Assembly (NCBI GenBank): GCA_001692895.1
Contig: KV748176.1
Span: 3,563,092 to 3,627,091, forward strand
DNA: 64,000 nt
Reading direction: 5' to 3'
From: Cenococcum geophilum 1.58
Taxonomy: Eukaryota > Ascomycota > Dothideomycetes > Gloniales > Gloniaceae
Shown: positions 25,916 to 38,800 of the stretch, piece after piece
How the letters are laid out: the number at the start of each line of letters is the position of its first letter
Position numbering within the stretch: the stretch's first letter is position 1
Notes under the pieces: model-generated
The model's input: the letters and a program-made list of their open reading frames with translations, nothing else
The model's database searches: none
What the model was told of the DNA's origin: nothing
Translations under genes and position numbers: made by a program

Positions 25916-26475
25916 GTGGTGACTGCGTACGTCAAGAATCTTGGTGGTTTATATAATGGTTTGTATAACAAGGGTAAGTCTTCACCTCGGCCTAATCACT
26001 CTCTTCAAACTCCATGGTTATCTCGCGTCGGCGGCCATGCACATCCCGACATCTCTGCACAAGGCCTTTACTTCGCCTATTTCTGGAACGGCACCGAAGG
26101 CGTGATCAGTGGAACCAGTGCATTTTGTCCCCTAACATCTGGCATTATCTCTCTTGTTAACGATGCGCTAATCGTCTCTGGAAAGCCTGCGCTTGGCTTC
26201 CTTAATCCCTGCATCTATTCCAAAGGACTTAAAGGCTTTACCGATACCGTGAACGGGTCGTCTCATGGATGTAACACGGATGGTTTCCCAACGGCTCCTA
26301 GATGGGATCCAGTGACTAGATTTGGAACACCCGTAAGTTAATATATACCTCCCGTCCTCTGTATATCTTCTCTCGAGTTTGGCGGAAGAGCTTAAGGATG
26401 AACAAGGACTGACTGAGATCTCGTGTGCAGGTTTTCCCAGAGCTGTTAGAGTTGGCTGGTGGATATTACCATTGA
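25916..26475 (+). pseudogene. 3' fragment of a sedolisin (S53) tripeptidyl-peptidase gene
   Basis: The frame 25916-26332 plus a small exon 26431-26475 encode the end of an S53 peptidase. It has GGHAHPDISAQG, WNGTEGVISGTSA with the catalytic Ser in SGTSA, then PLTSGIISLVNDAL and WDPVTRFGTP spliced to VFPELLELAGGYYH and stop. The calcium-site region is present. The prodomain and the catalytic Glu/Asp part, together several hundred residues, are missing upstream, where the sequence is AT-rich and carries no match. An extra stretch between NKG and GGHAHPDIS may be an intron that has lost its acceptor. Secreted S53 peptidases digest proteins in acid; this copy cannot make an active enzyme. Confidence 0.8.
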
Positions 26476-26926
26476 ATAGAAAATAACTGACTGGGAGCCG
26501 ACATTAAAGTGGAAATAGTATCACATAATGTCCTCTTTAATTGCTGCCCAGGTGATTCCGGACAAAGCTACGAGCCACAAAATATAACGTTGAACCCATA
26601 AGCAAGACAGAAGATAAGTATATCTGACAGAGATTACTTAAGTGCTACTAGAATCATAATACAGTCTAGTTACTTATATATGGTTGAGGTGTATAACAGA
26701 CGCCTGAAGCAAATACTGGATTCTTGACATGGGCGTAAATTCAAGTTCGCATAACATCATTTCACCCCGACCTTGATGCAGCACTAAGCCTTCAAAAACG
26801 CCACAGAGCAATGCCAAAATATCCCCACATCCATACCAAATGCCGAATCTAGACGCAAATAATAATCGGTTATTTGAGAAACGCATTCGATATTTCGCTT
26901 CACGACCAGACATGAAACAACAACCC
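26476..26926. other. Intergenic, no gene recognised
   Basis: This is the space between the S53 fragment and the stop codon of the PHAF1-like gene. A minus-strand frame at 26674-26913 has no domain. It probably contains the 3' UTR of the minus-strand gene. Confidence 0.35.
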
Positions 26927-28594
26927 TCAATAAACAGTCAAGCAGCTGACCGCCCCATTCTTGAGGACTTCGAAAATCATGCCCGGAAACCCAAAAAGTT
27001 CTACGTTCCCCACACTACCGTCTCCAGCATCTGTATTTACTGAAGACGCGTTCGCAAACTTCTTCTTGGGGGCAGAACCGTCTTCCCAGCCGCCTAGAAG
27101 TTCGCAAGAACTCCCAGGGCTGTCACCCCAGCCCCTATTCAGAGCCATACCACGTTGCTGGAGTCGCTCTTCTTCTTCACTGTCATAGTAGCTTTTGAAG
27201 ACTTCTTTCAGACGGCCGGAAATATCGGCGAATCTCATCTCGGAGTTGAGTGGCTCTTTGTATTGCGCGGAGGGGACGTGCTCGAGTGTCCATCTACTCC
27301 GACGATGGCGGTTGAATTGGTAGGAGCCGGGGATGTTTCCGTGGAAGATAATTTTGGTGGCTGTGAGATGGTTCAGTGGTTGTGCGCTGAGTTCTCCCTC
27401 TTCGTGTTCGTCTGCCTCGCGGCGTTGGGATGTAGGCGAGGCGGGAGAGATTTGCGTGGGCTGGGAGATGAGAATGTCGAATCCGTGGTGGTAGTAGTTG
27501 TAAAAATGCTCCGCGGCGGCAACTTCGCGATCGTTGGCTTCCGTTGCCGCATCTTCATCGTCTTCCCATTCTTCTTCATTGTCCGTCCCAACAATCGATT
27601 CATTATCGGAATCTAGGCCATCGTCGTGCGCGTCGTTCGATAGCCCACCGGAAACATCCGATGCATCACTAGCCCTGCGCTCCTTGTGGATTGACAGACG
27701 ATGGTCGTTTTTCCTGTATGTCGAATCCGGTGCTCCAAGTTCCATGATCAGATCCTGAGGAGTTGTTTCGCTTAGTGTTATCCAGAATGGTGGGCTGGAC
27801 CGCCGGATGAGTTCTATCCTACCCTCACCGTGAATCTTGACGAGCTCTATCTCATCTGGTCCGCTTTCTTTACCTTTCCCGGCAAGACTTTGAGTTCGTG
27901 GATTTGGCGGAGTTGCAGTAAATAATGTCCCTCGGGCTTTTTGCCATGATTCGCCGCTAAATATTGCCATGGATGTCGCTAGTCCAGTAGCTGACGACGA
28001 CAGTAACGATATGAAGTCTTTCTTTGGGGAGTATGCGGAATGCTGCACAGGGAAGTTGAAGGCAATCCCGGGGTACGAGAGGTTGTATATTCCTTTCGCG
28101 TTTTCATTGTTCAATGTCGGGGGAAGGTATTCACCACCATACGTAGGTCCCAATAGCTTATCGTAAATGTGCCTAAACTTGGGTCCATTAGGTGCCGCCA
28201 TCATCTCCGCAACACCTTCCGGCGCCTTATATACTTCAATATCCTTGTAGACTAGTTTCGCTTTCGCAAAGTCTCGTACTTCGATGAGGCGGAGTCGTTG
28301 ATCGGGACCATCGAACTGCAGACGCAGCCCGTTCTCGGGTAATACGACGTGGACTGGGGAGGAAATAGGATGGTCTTGGTCATGGTAAAGTTGAAATCTT
28401 GGGTAAAGCTTGACCTCGGCTTTTATTGTGGTCAAAATTTCATGGAGAGAACACCCAAGAGCTGGTGTGAACTGGACGTTAGTAATTACGATGGCAGAAG
28501 AGGACATGAGTTAACTAGAAGGTTTGGGCGTACTTATGAAGCCTATCGAACGGCCTGGAACCACCTGCATTATGGTGTTTTCTGTGTTGTCCAT
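26927..28594 (-). CDS. UPF0183 / PHAF1 (C16orf70) family protein
   Basis: Two exons, 28594-28534 and 28461-26927, give 531 residues. The first exon encodes MDNTENTIMQVVPGRSIGFI; splicing restores GRSIGFITLGCSLHEIL, the conserved start of the family. That is why I prefer this start to the ATG inside the long frame. ENGLRLQFDGPDQRLRLIEV and KLLGPTYGGEYLPP are strong family signatures. An acidic Asp/Glu-rich insert at about residues 300-335 and a low-complexity C-terminal part look disordered. Animal PHAF1 is linked to autophagosome assembly and lipid binding at phagophores; the fungal role is untested to my knowledge. It shares a 557-bp divergent promoter with the kinesin gene. Confidence 0.9.
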
Positions 28595-29151
28595 TCTCTC
28601 GGACGGAAGCGTAAATGCTTAAGTTGAACTCTGCGCTGTCAGGCTTCAGTTTGGAATGTATCCTCGTGCTTTGTTCACGCGGACGACAGTAGTGAGACAC
28701 TGGAGGTTGGATGCATCAGCGCAACAAAATCGGAGCCCGATACCATAGAAAGACCACCCGATTTTGAGGCACACCAATGCAGCTTGAAACTCCCTTGGAC
28801 GAGGTAGTGGTCTACTTTAGCAAGCATAAGGTGGGGTGGAGGCAACGGGTGAGTCTTGAGAGCGTCAACCTTCCCCTGGAACTCCCACGCACCTCGTAAG
28901 ATAATTATGTATAGTAAAGATAGCCTTTTAAAGCTCTGCAATAAGGACTGAAGCAACGCAGGAGTTCGTCTGGCGAGCTTCCAGCCATACGTAGGCAGCC
29001 TGGGGTGCTCGGAACGAACTAAATGACCGATAACGATAAGACTTGGTGGAAAGCTTGGCACTAAGAAAGTAAACAAACAAGCCGTCCGCTACTCCACCAA
29101 CATCCACGGCATTGCTAACCACACAGCGCACCCCGAATTTCCAAATTCATA
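28595..29151. promoter_or_regulatory. Divergent promoter region between PHAF1-like and kinesin-5 genes
   Basis: The two start codons face away from each other across 557 bp. No third gene is supported. The minus-strand frames at 28675-29076 and 28928-29131 have no domain and poor composition. Individual regulatory sites cannot be named from this sequence alone. Confidence 0.4.
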
Positions 29152-32100
29152 ATGTTCGGCATTCCACGAGCTGGGCCACCTCCAGGCAGGAAGGTTCCTA
29201 CAATGCGCCCTCCCAGCATGCGCCCTCCTCTTAATATGCGCGCCAGATCAGCGACACCTGCTACGAGCGGCCGTATTTCGCCTACAGAATCAGTCGCATC
29301 AGTCACCACGAATGCTTCTCGAGCTCGCTCACCTACTTCACAGCATGGGGGTACTAAAAGAAAGGAGCGAGACTACGAGAATGAAGGGGGAGAGGAAACA
29401 AATATCAATGTTGTTGTCCGATGCCGAGGCCGTAACGATCGCGAAGTGCGCGAGAACAGCGGTGTTGTCGTTTTTACGGATGGTATTAAGGGGAATTCTG
29501 TTGAGCTTTCAATGGGCCCCAGCGCCTTAAGTAACAAGACTTATCACTTCGATAAAGTATTTTCTCCTGCGGCCGACCAAGGCATGATCTTCGACGAAGT
29601 TGTTGTACCAATTCTTGATGAGGTATGTAAAGCTTTCTCGTGTATACTATGCATATTAACCTGGATTGAAGGTACTTGCTGGTTTCAATTGCACTATTTT
29701 TGCCTATGGACAGACGGGAACTGGCAAAACATACACCATGTCCGGAGATATATCGGATACCCTTCCTCTACCAGATGCTGCTGGTATCATCCCACGGGTT
29801 CTGTACTCACTCTTTAGCAAGCTCGACACCGAGGAGTCGGAAAACTCGGTAAAGTGCTCGTTCATAGAGCTGTACAACGAGGAACTACGAGATCTACTGT
29901 CTGCAGACGACAATGTGAAGCTGAAGATATTTGATGACAACAGCAAAAAGGGTCATAGCTCGACTTTAGTACAAGGCATGGAAGAATCACATATCAAATC
30001 TGCATCGAAAGGAATTCAGCTTCTCCGTGAAGGAAGTCACAAACGCCAAGTTGCGGCCACAAAATGTAACGATCTCAGTTCCCGAAGTCACACCGTTTTC
30101 ACTGTGACCGTTTACATAAAGCGAACAACAGAGACTGGGGAGGATATTGTAAGCGCCGGCAAGCTTAATCTTGTTGACCTGGCTGGAAGTGAAAATATTC
30201 AGCGAAGTGGAGCAGAGAACAAGCGCGCAGCCGAAGCTGGCCTCATTAACAAGAGTTTATTGACTCTAGGCCGTGTTATCAATGCACTAGTTGAGCGCGG
30301 ATCACATATCCCCTACCGAGAATCGAAATTGACACGCCTTCTACAAGACTCCTTAGGTGGCCGGACGAAAACGTGCATCATTGCTACATTATCGCCAGCA
30401 AAGAGCAATTTGGAGGAAACGATTTCCACATTGGACTACGCTTTCCGTGCAAAGAATATTCGCAACAAACCACAGATCAACCAAATGGTCTCTAAGAAAA
30501 CATTACTCCGGGAATTTACGGCTGAAATCGAGAAGCTAAAGAGTGAACTCATTGCAACGAGGCAGCGGAATGGTGTCTATCTGACTCAGGAATCATATGA
30601 AGAGATTACCACGGAGAGTGAATCAAGGAGAATTCTCAGCGAAGAACAGCGTGACAAGCTCGAGACCATGGAAGTTAATCTCCGGAACAAGGTCCAAGAG
30701 CTCTTCTCATTGACAAGCAACTTCAACAATCTCAAGAAGGACAACGAAACGACAAAGATGGTTTTGGACGGCACAAAGAGTCTCTTAGAAAAGACTGAGG
30801 TTGTTTTGGCACACACCCGGCAAAATCTAGCGGAAGAAACATTGCTTCGAAAAGCGCACGAAAAGACTGAGGAGGATTTAGCAAACATTGGCCAAGATTT
30901 GATTGCTACACTTGGAAAAACAACGTCTGATATTGGAGGTCTTCATTCCAAGATTCGCCGCAAGTCTGATCTTCAATCCATGAACCGCAAAAATTGGACG
31001 TCATCGCAATCCCAAGTGTCGGATACTACGCGAGTAGTAGAGGACCGCATTGGGGACTTCCAGGCCCAGCAAGAACAACTTATCACCAGATTATCGTCCC
31101 GTATGCAAAGTTTTGTGCATGATGAGTTAGAGAAGCTAGGTTCGTCTCAAGCGTTCCTCGAAGAGAAGATGAAGTCTTTTGAGTTATCGGAAATGGAAGT
31201 GAATGAGCAAACCGCGAAAGCAAGGGATGACATGAATGAAGTGCTGGAAGAGATTAAGACACTACGGGAAGACGTCAAACAGAAGGTTGGGGCTGGCTTA
31301 AATGATTTATCCGTCGCTGCGCAAAGGATATCAGCCGGCATTGTCACCGAGCTGGAGGCTTTCCATACTCAGGTGGGATTGATAATCACTGGGAAGATTT
31401 ATGAGACTATTTGCTAACCAACTGTAGTTGCATTCGTCCTATGCTTCTCTAGGGCGAGACTTCAAGAGCACATTTGACGATCTTGTAAAACATCTTAACG
31501 AACAGCAGGCTGAGGCCAATCAGCTTCGTCATCAAATTGTTCAGGCCGATATGGCTCTGCTTGCGGCTAACAGCACTGCGCAAAACAAGTTAACTCAAGT
31601 CATAAATGAGGAAAAACTAAAGGCTGCGGAAGAACGACAACATCTCCTTACGCAGATCACCTCTCTGGTCAATTCCACGGCAGAAGCTCAGGAAAGCAGG
31701 ATGACGAGCAAGATTATCGGTGTGAGCGAAGGCATCGATTCTGCGCATGCGGCGTACAACACCGTTCATGATGCTTATAATCAAGACATGGACAATTGGT
31801 CTAAGAAATCGAAAGAGCTAGTCAGCAGTGTTGTTAGCTCAAGAGACAGCGTTAAGACCAAGATTAAGGCAGACTTCGCCGTAAGCTTCCCCACATGTCT
31901 CTTCAGACCCAACTAATATTCTTATTGTAGAGCGCCAATACTCACATGACTTCCCTCCATACAACTACTACTTCAGTCCATGATAGCACCGTTAGTATTG
32001 TGGCAGCCCAGATGTCCCACATGGATACACAGCTCCATTCCCTGGATGAAATCGTGTCTCGTGTCCGTGACCAGAATAACGCCCATCATGCGGCTCACAC

Positions 32101-32875
32101 CTCTTCTCTTGGATCTCTCTCCTCGACTGTGCAATCCTCTTATTCCAGCATCGGTGATCATCTCTCAACCTCTTTCGCACGCGTAGAAGCACTCGATTCC
32201 GACATGACTGCTGAAACAGCCGCTCTCAGAGGCACACTCCCAACGCTTGCCTCCGACGCCGAAATCCGTGCACTGCTCAAGGAACTGAGAGATGAAATCG
32301 AAAGCCAAACCCTGCTCGAATATATTCCAACAGGCAAGACACCTACGCGCACAAACTACGCCTATCCTTCCAACCTCCCACGAACCGAAGGTCACGAACT
32401 CCTCATCTCTCGACTCCGTGGGCGCTCAGATTCTTCCTCCGATCCAACACGCAGTCCGAGTAAAGGAATGGTATTCAATGATGCGCATACGGAAGAGCCT
32501 GCATTCGGCGCATCAACTACTGCATCGAACGTCCGTCCTACAAGTTCGACGAGCTCAGCCACAGTGGGCTCGACAATTAGTTCACTTCGGGAATTAGACG
32601 TTAACGTTGTTGCGCAAGACGCGGCCTCTACCACACCCACTGAAAATGTATCAACGGCCATGCCTCCACTGAAAAAGCAAAACACCAATGGGAGCAGTCA
32701 TGGAGGGTCATATTCGGCGGAGAGCAAATTGCCAATGAAGAAAGGAGCGCGAATGACTGTTGCTGGAGTTGGGCTGAGCGTCGGAGATAGAGAAAACCTT
32801 CCTGTCTCAATGAATTTCAGTGCGAGCGTTGGGCAGGGTGGAGGACGGAAGCTGAGGAGTCATGGGAATGGGTGA
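29152..32875 (+). CDS. bimC: Kinesin-5 (BimC/Eg5/Cut7) spindle motor
   Basis: Four exons (29152-29622, 29672-31372, 31428-31880, 31931-32875) give 1189 residues, close to Aspergillus BimC. A disordered basic N-terminal tail is followed by the motor domain at about 82-435. It contains P-loop GQTGTGKT (170-177), switch I NDLSSRSH, switch II DLAGSE, and HIPYRESKLTRLLQDSLGG. A long coiled coil follows, then the BimC box: TGKTPTRTNYAYP, with Thr1012 as the expected Cdk1 site that brings the motor to the spindle. Kinesin-5 forms bipolar homotetramers that slide antiparallel microtubules and separate spindle poles. Splices fall at clean GT-AG sites and all exons but the last end in phase 0. The symbol is given by family; orthology was not tested. 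Confidence 0.95.
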
Positions 32876-33264
32876 AGCTGAATTATTCGCACGGTGGCGG
32901 CCTGCTTTTAAGGCGTCTTGGGGTTTTGCTTGGTTGTATTCGTATGGGCCTTCCCTGGAGTCTTTGGATGGCTTAGACCATTTCGAGGAATTTTGCTTGT
33001 TTTGAGCCATGGTTAAAATTCTGCTTTAGAGTTTATGTTGATAGATGTTCTCCTATGCTGTGCTGTAATCATTAAACTCGGAATGGAGTTTACCACATGC
33101 TTTCATCGGACATGCACAGAAATCTTCATATACCACTACTAGCGATTCTATAGAGCATTCAAACGATTCAAGGGCTTCTCGGTGCTCAATTAGAATTTTT
33201 CAATAGGTATCATGCGTATAGCGCTTCTGAGCGGGGCTCCGCTGAGTAATCCCCCGTTTTTCGA
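32876..33264. other. Intergenic after kinesin-5
   Basis: Contains the likely 3' UTR of the kinesin gene. No coding frame is supported. At 33285-33320 a 12-bp motif GTCCATGTACAA is repeated in tandem, within the degraded end of the next pseudogene or just beyond it. Confidence 0.35.
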
Positions 33265-34990
33265 CTACGGCAACATGATAGCATCAAGTCCATGTACAAG
33301 TCCATGTACAAGTCCAACAAATAATTCTCGATCTTCCCGGCCGCTCTCCTCCTCATACCCCTCTTCAGCCCTCTCCCATGCTTTCCATATCCGCCCGTAG
33401 TATCCGTTGCCACACTCCCAGCAATGCATTTGCTCGCCCCACGTCGAGTCCGCAACCGCTTTCCAGATCGCCGTCACATCGACCGTCATTCAGACGTATA
33501 TAGGATCCAGCAATCAGCCGGCTCGTAGACAAACTGCAGCGGGATCTGATCTGCAGAGGTGTCGCCATGCCTTATCCCGTCTCTGAAGTTCACATTGTGC
33601 ACGGTGCCAATGGCGGCGCGGTAAAAGGGCAACTGGTTGTAGTAATCGCCCAGCTCGGTCGTGTTGTAGCAGGCCTGCTCATCGGGTTCCTCGGGCGTAG
33701 CGTACGCGTACGCACTTGGGCTAGGTTCTGGATGTAATCCCACGGGAAGTCGTTCGTGCCCTTGACGCCGCCAACGGCTTGGCTTATCTCGTGGCGGCTG
33801 CGTCCGCCCATCGCGATTGTCTTGATCCCCGCTTGTTGACGCATGAGCTCCGAGAAGGTTGTGCAGGTTGACGCGCAGTAGCCGTCTGTTACGATGACGA
33901 CGTCCTCGGCGGCGAATGGCCGGGTTACGTTGGTGAGGCTACCGCAGCCTGGATGTAGATGTTGTCGCTATTCAGGGGTGTGAGAACGTCGAAGAGGTTC
34001 CAGCGGATGATATTGGTGGGGTTGTCGCCATAATAGTGCTGCAGGCCGAATTTAGCGGCCCAGGAGGGGAAGTTTTTGTAGTTGATGTTGACGTCGGTGC
34101 GAGAGTTGAAGGCGCTCGAAACGATGTCGGATTCAATCTCGGTCAGAGTCGCGTTAGACGTGTCGAGCGTGCGCGGAACCTGTCCAGCAACTTCGGGGTA
34201 CTTTTTACCGATGAGATTAGTGTTTTCGAAAAGATAGCTCCTCCGCCATTCGCGCTGACATCTAGTTTTACCCGCTGCTTTCGCCGTAGAAATAAACTGC
34301 TTCCCAACCGCTTGAAATGAAATCTCAGCTGAATCCAGAGAAACGAAGGACGGGACACTAGGGACTGCGACATTAGAATATTCATCGCCTTCAAAGTAAT
34401 AACCGCCAATCAAGTTATTTATCTGAAGGGCAACCGGTGATGGGTACCCTGGAGCTGGAGTACTGGCTGCGGCTGAAGATGTTGTCGGTGTTGTATTGGA
34501 AGTAGCGGCATTTTGGCTGGTTGCAGTGCCTGAGGGAGTAGAGAACTATAGCTCCTAAAGACTCTCCGCTCGTGATGCCGGTAAATGGAATGGGGAGTTT
34601 CGCAAAGTCCATATAGGTGACTTTCGTCCCATTGACGAATCCCAATTCCATCGTAGTTCCTGGGTAAAGCCAGCGGTCACGACCTCCCCCAGTAAACGTT
34701 CCCATACCAGAACCAGGCGTACCCAATGACACCTGGGCCAACTCATGGAAAACATTAATGTAAAGAGCATCACGATCTTGAAGAGATCTAAATTGACTCC
34801 AGTTTTCGAGGTAGCTGGTCGCCTTTTCTCCATTGATGGTAACAATCAGGGATGGGTATACGAAGCGTTTCCCAGCGAAGCTGCAAGAATATCTGGATAT
34901 GCATAAGGCTTTGGTAGGGAAGTGCCGTCTTCAGATACGGAGACTAGGGGAATCGGGCGGCTTCAATTAAACACCATGCCAATTACATCA
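33265..34990 (-). pseudogene. Broken S41-family (CPAF/UstP-like) peptidase gene
   Basis: Read on the minus strand, pieces in different frames follow the order of fungal S41 peptidases. SLIVTINGEKATSYLENW lies near 34830. Then come AQVSLGTPGSGMGTF, GYYFEGDEYSNVAVPSVPSF, LDVSANGGGAIF near 34250, and FAAEDVVIVTDGYCASTC near 33890 with the expected nucleophile Ser. The C-terminal half follows with AVGGVKGTNDFPW, VPLQF-like PLQFVYEPADC and YTSE/MTVDVTAIW. The reading frame changes at about 34860, 34260, 33730 and 33485, and an in-frame stop lies near 34550. None of these places shows a usable intron. The N-terminal quarter and a signal peptide are not found. Composition is normal, so decay by ordinary indels is more likely than RIP. 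Sequencing error at several separate sites is the alternative. Confidence 0.75.
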
Positions 34991-35854
34991 AGTATATATA
35001 CGAAGTGACCATTATGCGTTGATTGCAAGAGGTGGTATAGGCTCCATCTGAACTATTAAACGAAGTCAGCTTATGTGTAGCAATCATAAAATAGCTTCAC
35101 TTCCCTTGGAATAATCAATGATTCTTTATAGACGGATCCTAAAGAGTGCTTTGAAACAATATGATAAGTTGTGAAGCAACGTTGACCAAGCTCGGAACAC
35201 ATCCGGAACAACTGTTGTACTCTTTTGCGTTTCTTTTGTCGAGCTCATGAGTCGCGCTAAAACTCAGCAATTCTTCATGCTTTTACAATTGAAACTCAAG
35301 AAGATCATTAAAGAGTCCTGATCGGTTCGTATCCGTGTTTTTCTTAGGTATTTGGGTGGGGTTTGGAGTATTTTCTCGAGTTTCGAAGTCCTCGCACACA
35401 ACCACTAGGCAGGGGAGTTTAAGAGCTGCCTCTTCAGGAAGCCGTGAAACACGCTCAAAAGCCAACCATTCGCCAGCTCTGCGAGATACAGCCATCGAGA
35501 CCGTAAACATTCTAGTATCCCCGGTAAACATGCTCCTGAGGTAAGTCCTGGAAACATAGTGGTGGGCATTGTATGGCACAGATGAAGTGGAAGTGGAGAA
35601 GGATACAAACAGTCGATGAGCTGTCTGCTGGCGATGGTGTGTTGCACAAACATACAAGCAGAGAAAACTGGGCGTCGATGGTCTCATTCCATCAAACAAG
35701 CCATCCTCCCGCTCGATGAGCCCGAGACCGTTGAGATGGATCCCTCGGTCAAGCACCTCCGAAGCCCCCAAATCCCGAAGAAAAGCCGAATCCCATAATT
35801 TTCACGGCTGCCAGATACAACCACAAAGAATACAACGCAACCCACAATGCTACC
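34991..35854. other. Intergenic before the isoleucyl-tRNA synthetase gene
   Basis: Holds the promoter of the synthetase gene and possibly the lost 5' end of the S41 pseudogene. A minus-strand frame of 162 codons at 35283-35771 has no domain I recognise and no homolog I can recall, so I do not call it a gene. Composition is ordinary. Confidence 0.35.
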
Positions 35855-38800
35855 ATGCTAACTCCAACCCGCCTTCTGCGCGCACAATGGACATCGACAT
35901 TGCACCTTCCCAAATCCGCCTTCCCAGCGCGGCCGACGCCCGCATCCACTGCTCTGTACCTAAAACGATGCACCGATGACTTGTACTCGTGGCAGCAATC
36001 CAAGCGCTATGATCGCAATTGCAATGCCAATCCAAGGCCTGAAACATTCGTATTGCATGATGGGCCGCCATACGCGAATGGCCCATTGCACGTCGGGCAT
36101 GCGCTCAACAAGATTACGAAGGACCTAGTTTGTAGATTCCAAGTTGGGCAAGGAAAGCTAGTGAACTACATTCCAGGCTGGGATTGCCATGGGTTGCCGA
36201 TTGAGATTAAGGTATTACAAGCACGGAAAGGGCAAGGAGCTGGAGATGGAAATGGGAAGACAGAATCACGTCTCAGCGCTGTCAAAGTGCGGGAGGCGGC
36301 TAAGCAGTTGGCGGCGGGAACAGTTCGCGAGCAGATGGAGGGCTTTAAAAAATGGGCAGTTATGGGCGATTGGGAAAATGCATACAAAACTATGAATAAG
36401 GACTTTGAAATGAGGCAGCTTGGGGTCTTCAAGGAGATGGTCGAGAAGGGTGAGGTCCGTCTCTGAAATTGTGATGTTTAGGGATTTACGCCCTTTACTG
36501 CCCTCAATTGAATCTCCCCAAGGGTTCAGGACTATTCTAACTATTTCAGGTCTGATATATCGAAAATATAAACCCGTATATTGGTCACCATCATCAGGCA
36601 CGGCTCTTGCCGAAGCCGAGCTAGAATATGACGAGAACCACACTTCCACAGCCGCTTTTGTGAAGTTTCCGTTACAGATTTCAGAAAATTTCAGAAGGGA
36701 GTTTCAATCAATAGACTGGAAAACCCTTAATGCTGTCATATGGACAACAACACCGTGGACACTACCCGCTAATAAGGCCATTGCTGTCCACAAAGATATG
36801 GACTATTCCGTTGTCGTGAATCCAGATATGCCGAATGGACAACTTCTGGTGGCGACATCTCGAATTGAGTACCTTGAATCTGTCTTGGGACACGAACTCG
36901 ATATAGTCAAGAGTGGAATTCTAGGTTCAAAATTGGCAGGGAATCTTCATTACCGTAACCCGCTCCATGGAAGGCATGCTAAGCCTCAGCCTATCATACA
37001 CGCGGACTTTGTTTCCGACATTTCCGGTTCAGGTCTTGTTCATCTTGCTCCGGGACATGGGACGGACGACTACAACGTCTGCAGCGAGCTTTCCATTCCG
37101 GCTTTCGCACCTGTAGATGATCAAGGAAGGTATACCGATGTTGCTTTACCGGAGCAGCCTGACCTATTTCAGGGACTGTCTGTCCAGGGCGAAGGCACAA
37201 ATGCAGTCTTAAGCTATCTCAAGGGCATGGACATCGATTACGTCGTTGGCACGCATGTGATCAAACATAAATATCCCATTGACTGGCGAACCAAACAGCC
37301 TGTTATTGTACGAGCAACGGAGCAATGGTTTGCCAATGTTGACGGAATAAAGTTTGGATCAATGCAGGCTCTTGAGGATGTCAACTTCATCCCCGAAGGA
37401 GGTAAGGTGCGGCTTCAAAGCTTCATCGAAGGACGTAGCCAGTGGTGTATCTCTCGGCAGCGCGCCTGGGGTGTTCCAATTCCGGCTTTGTACCGGACTG
37501 ATACTGGAAAGCATGAAGCAGTAATGAATGGTCCCACTATTGGTCACATCATGGAAGTTATTGAAAAGCGTGGGATAGATGCCTGGTGGACAGACCCCGA
37601 GGATGATATGGCATGGATCCCTGAGCATTTAGAAGGGGCCTATGTTCGTGGCAAGGATACGATGGACGTCTGGTTTGACAGCGGAACTAGTTGGACCCTT
37701 CTTCGTGAGAGGAGCAATGGACCTGTTGCGGATGTATATTTGGAGGGAACGGATCAACACCGTGGCTGGTTTCAGTCGTCTCTCCTTACATATGTCGCTC
37801 ATCAAGCTAAATCAGAGGAAGTTGCCCAAGGGATTGCGCATGAATCACAAACTAGTGATTATAAGATCAAACCACCTTTCAAGACCCTCATCACACATGG
37901 CTTCACCCTTGATCAAGATGGCCGCAAGATGAGTAAGTCACTTGGCAATGTCATCTCTCCGGATGAAATCATGTCAGGCTCTCTACTTCCGCCTTTAAAA
38001 CACAAGAAACAAAAGGGCAAGGGCAAGGCTAAAAACGATATTAATGATCCTAAGCTTACATACGACGCCATGGGCCCGGACGCGCTCCGTCTCTGGGTAG
38101 CAAGTAGTGACTACACGAAGGATGTAGTCATTGGCCAACCAATCCTACAAGCCGTCAATACAGCCCTACATAAGTACCGCGTAACATTCAAGTGGCTGCT
38201 CGGTGTTCTTGGGCTCCAAACGCGAGGGTTTGACTCCCTCGATCTTCGTACACTACACACTCAGCTTTTAGACTCGGACATCTCTTTCATAGATAAGATT
38301 GCCCTGCATCGACTATCGCAAGTGTCTAGAGAAGTCCACTCACATTACGCCGCTTACGAATTCTTCCGCGGCATCAACGCATTAAACAAGTATATCGCAC
38401 ACGATCTCTCAGCATTCTATTTTGAAACGCTCAAAGACCGAATCTACGCCGGCTCCACCACCGACCGTCTCTCCGCCGAACGCGTCTTAGGCATTATATT
38501 CTGGGAGCTCTGCCAGATGCTCGCCCCAGTTTGTCCTTTGCTGGTTGAAGAAGTCTGGGAATGGACGCCGAAGCCTGTGAAAGACGTTTCGGAGCACCCT
38601 GCGCGGGTGGTCTGGACGCCGTTCGACTTACCCGTGGCGGATGTCGAAATGCAGAAGTTGAATCGCCAGATTGAGGTGCTGAGCTCGGCTCATACTGCGA
38701 TCAAGGCCGCGCAGGAGCGTGCGAGAGCAGAAAAGAAATTGGGGAGTGGGCTGGAGTCCTCGGTGCTTATCTCCCTACCGAAGCAGGCAGATAAGCATGT

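Noticed and set aside
27155-27616. Plus-strand open frame of 153 codons
   Set aside because: Antisense to the acidic low-complexity part of the PHAF1-like gene; Val/Phe-rich translation is what the reverse of such codons gives.
35283-35771. Minus-strand frame of 162 codons upstream of IleRS
   Set aside because: No domain, no splice partners, overlaps the likely synthetase promoter. A gene cannot be excluded, but nothing supports it.
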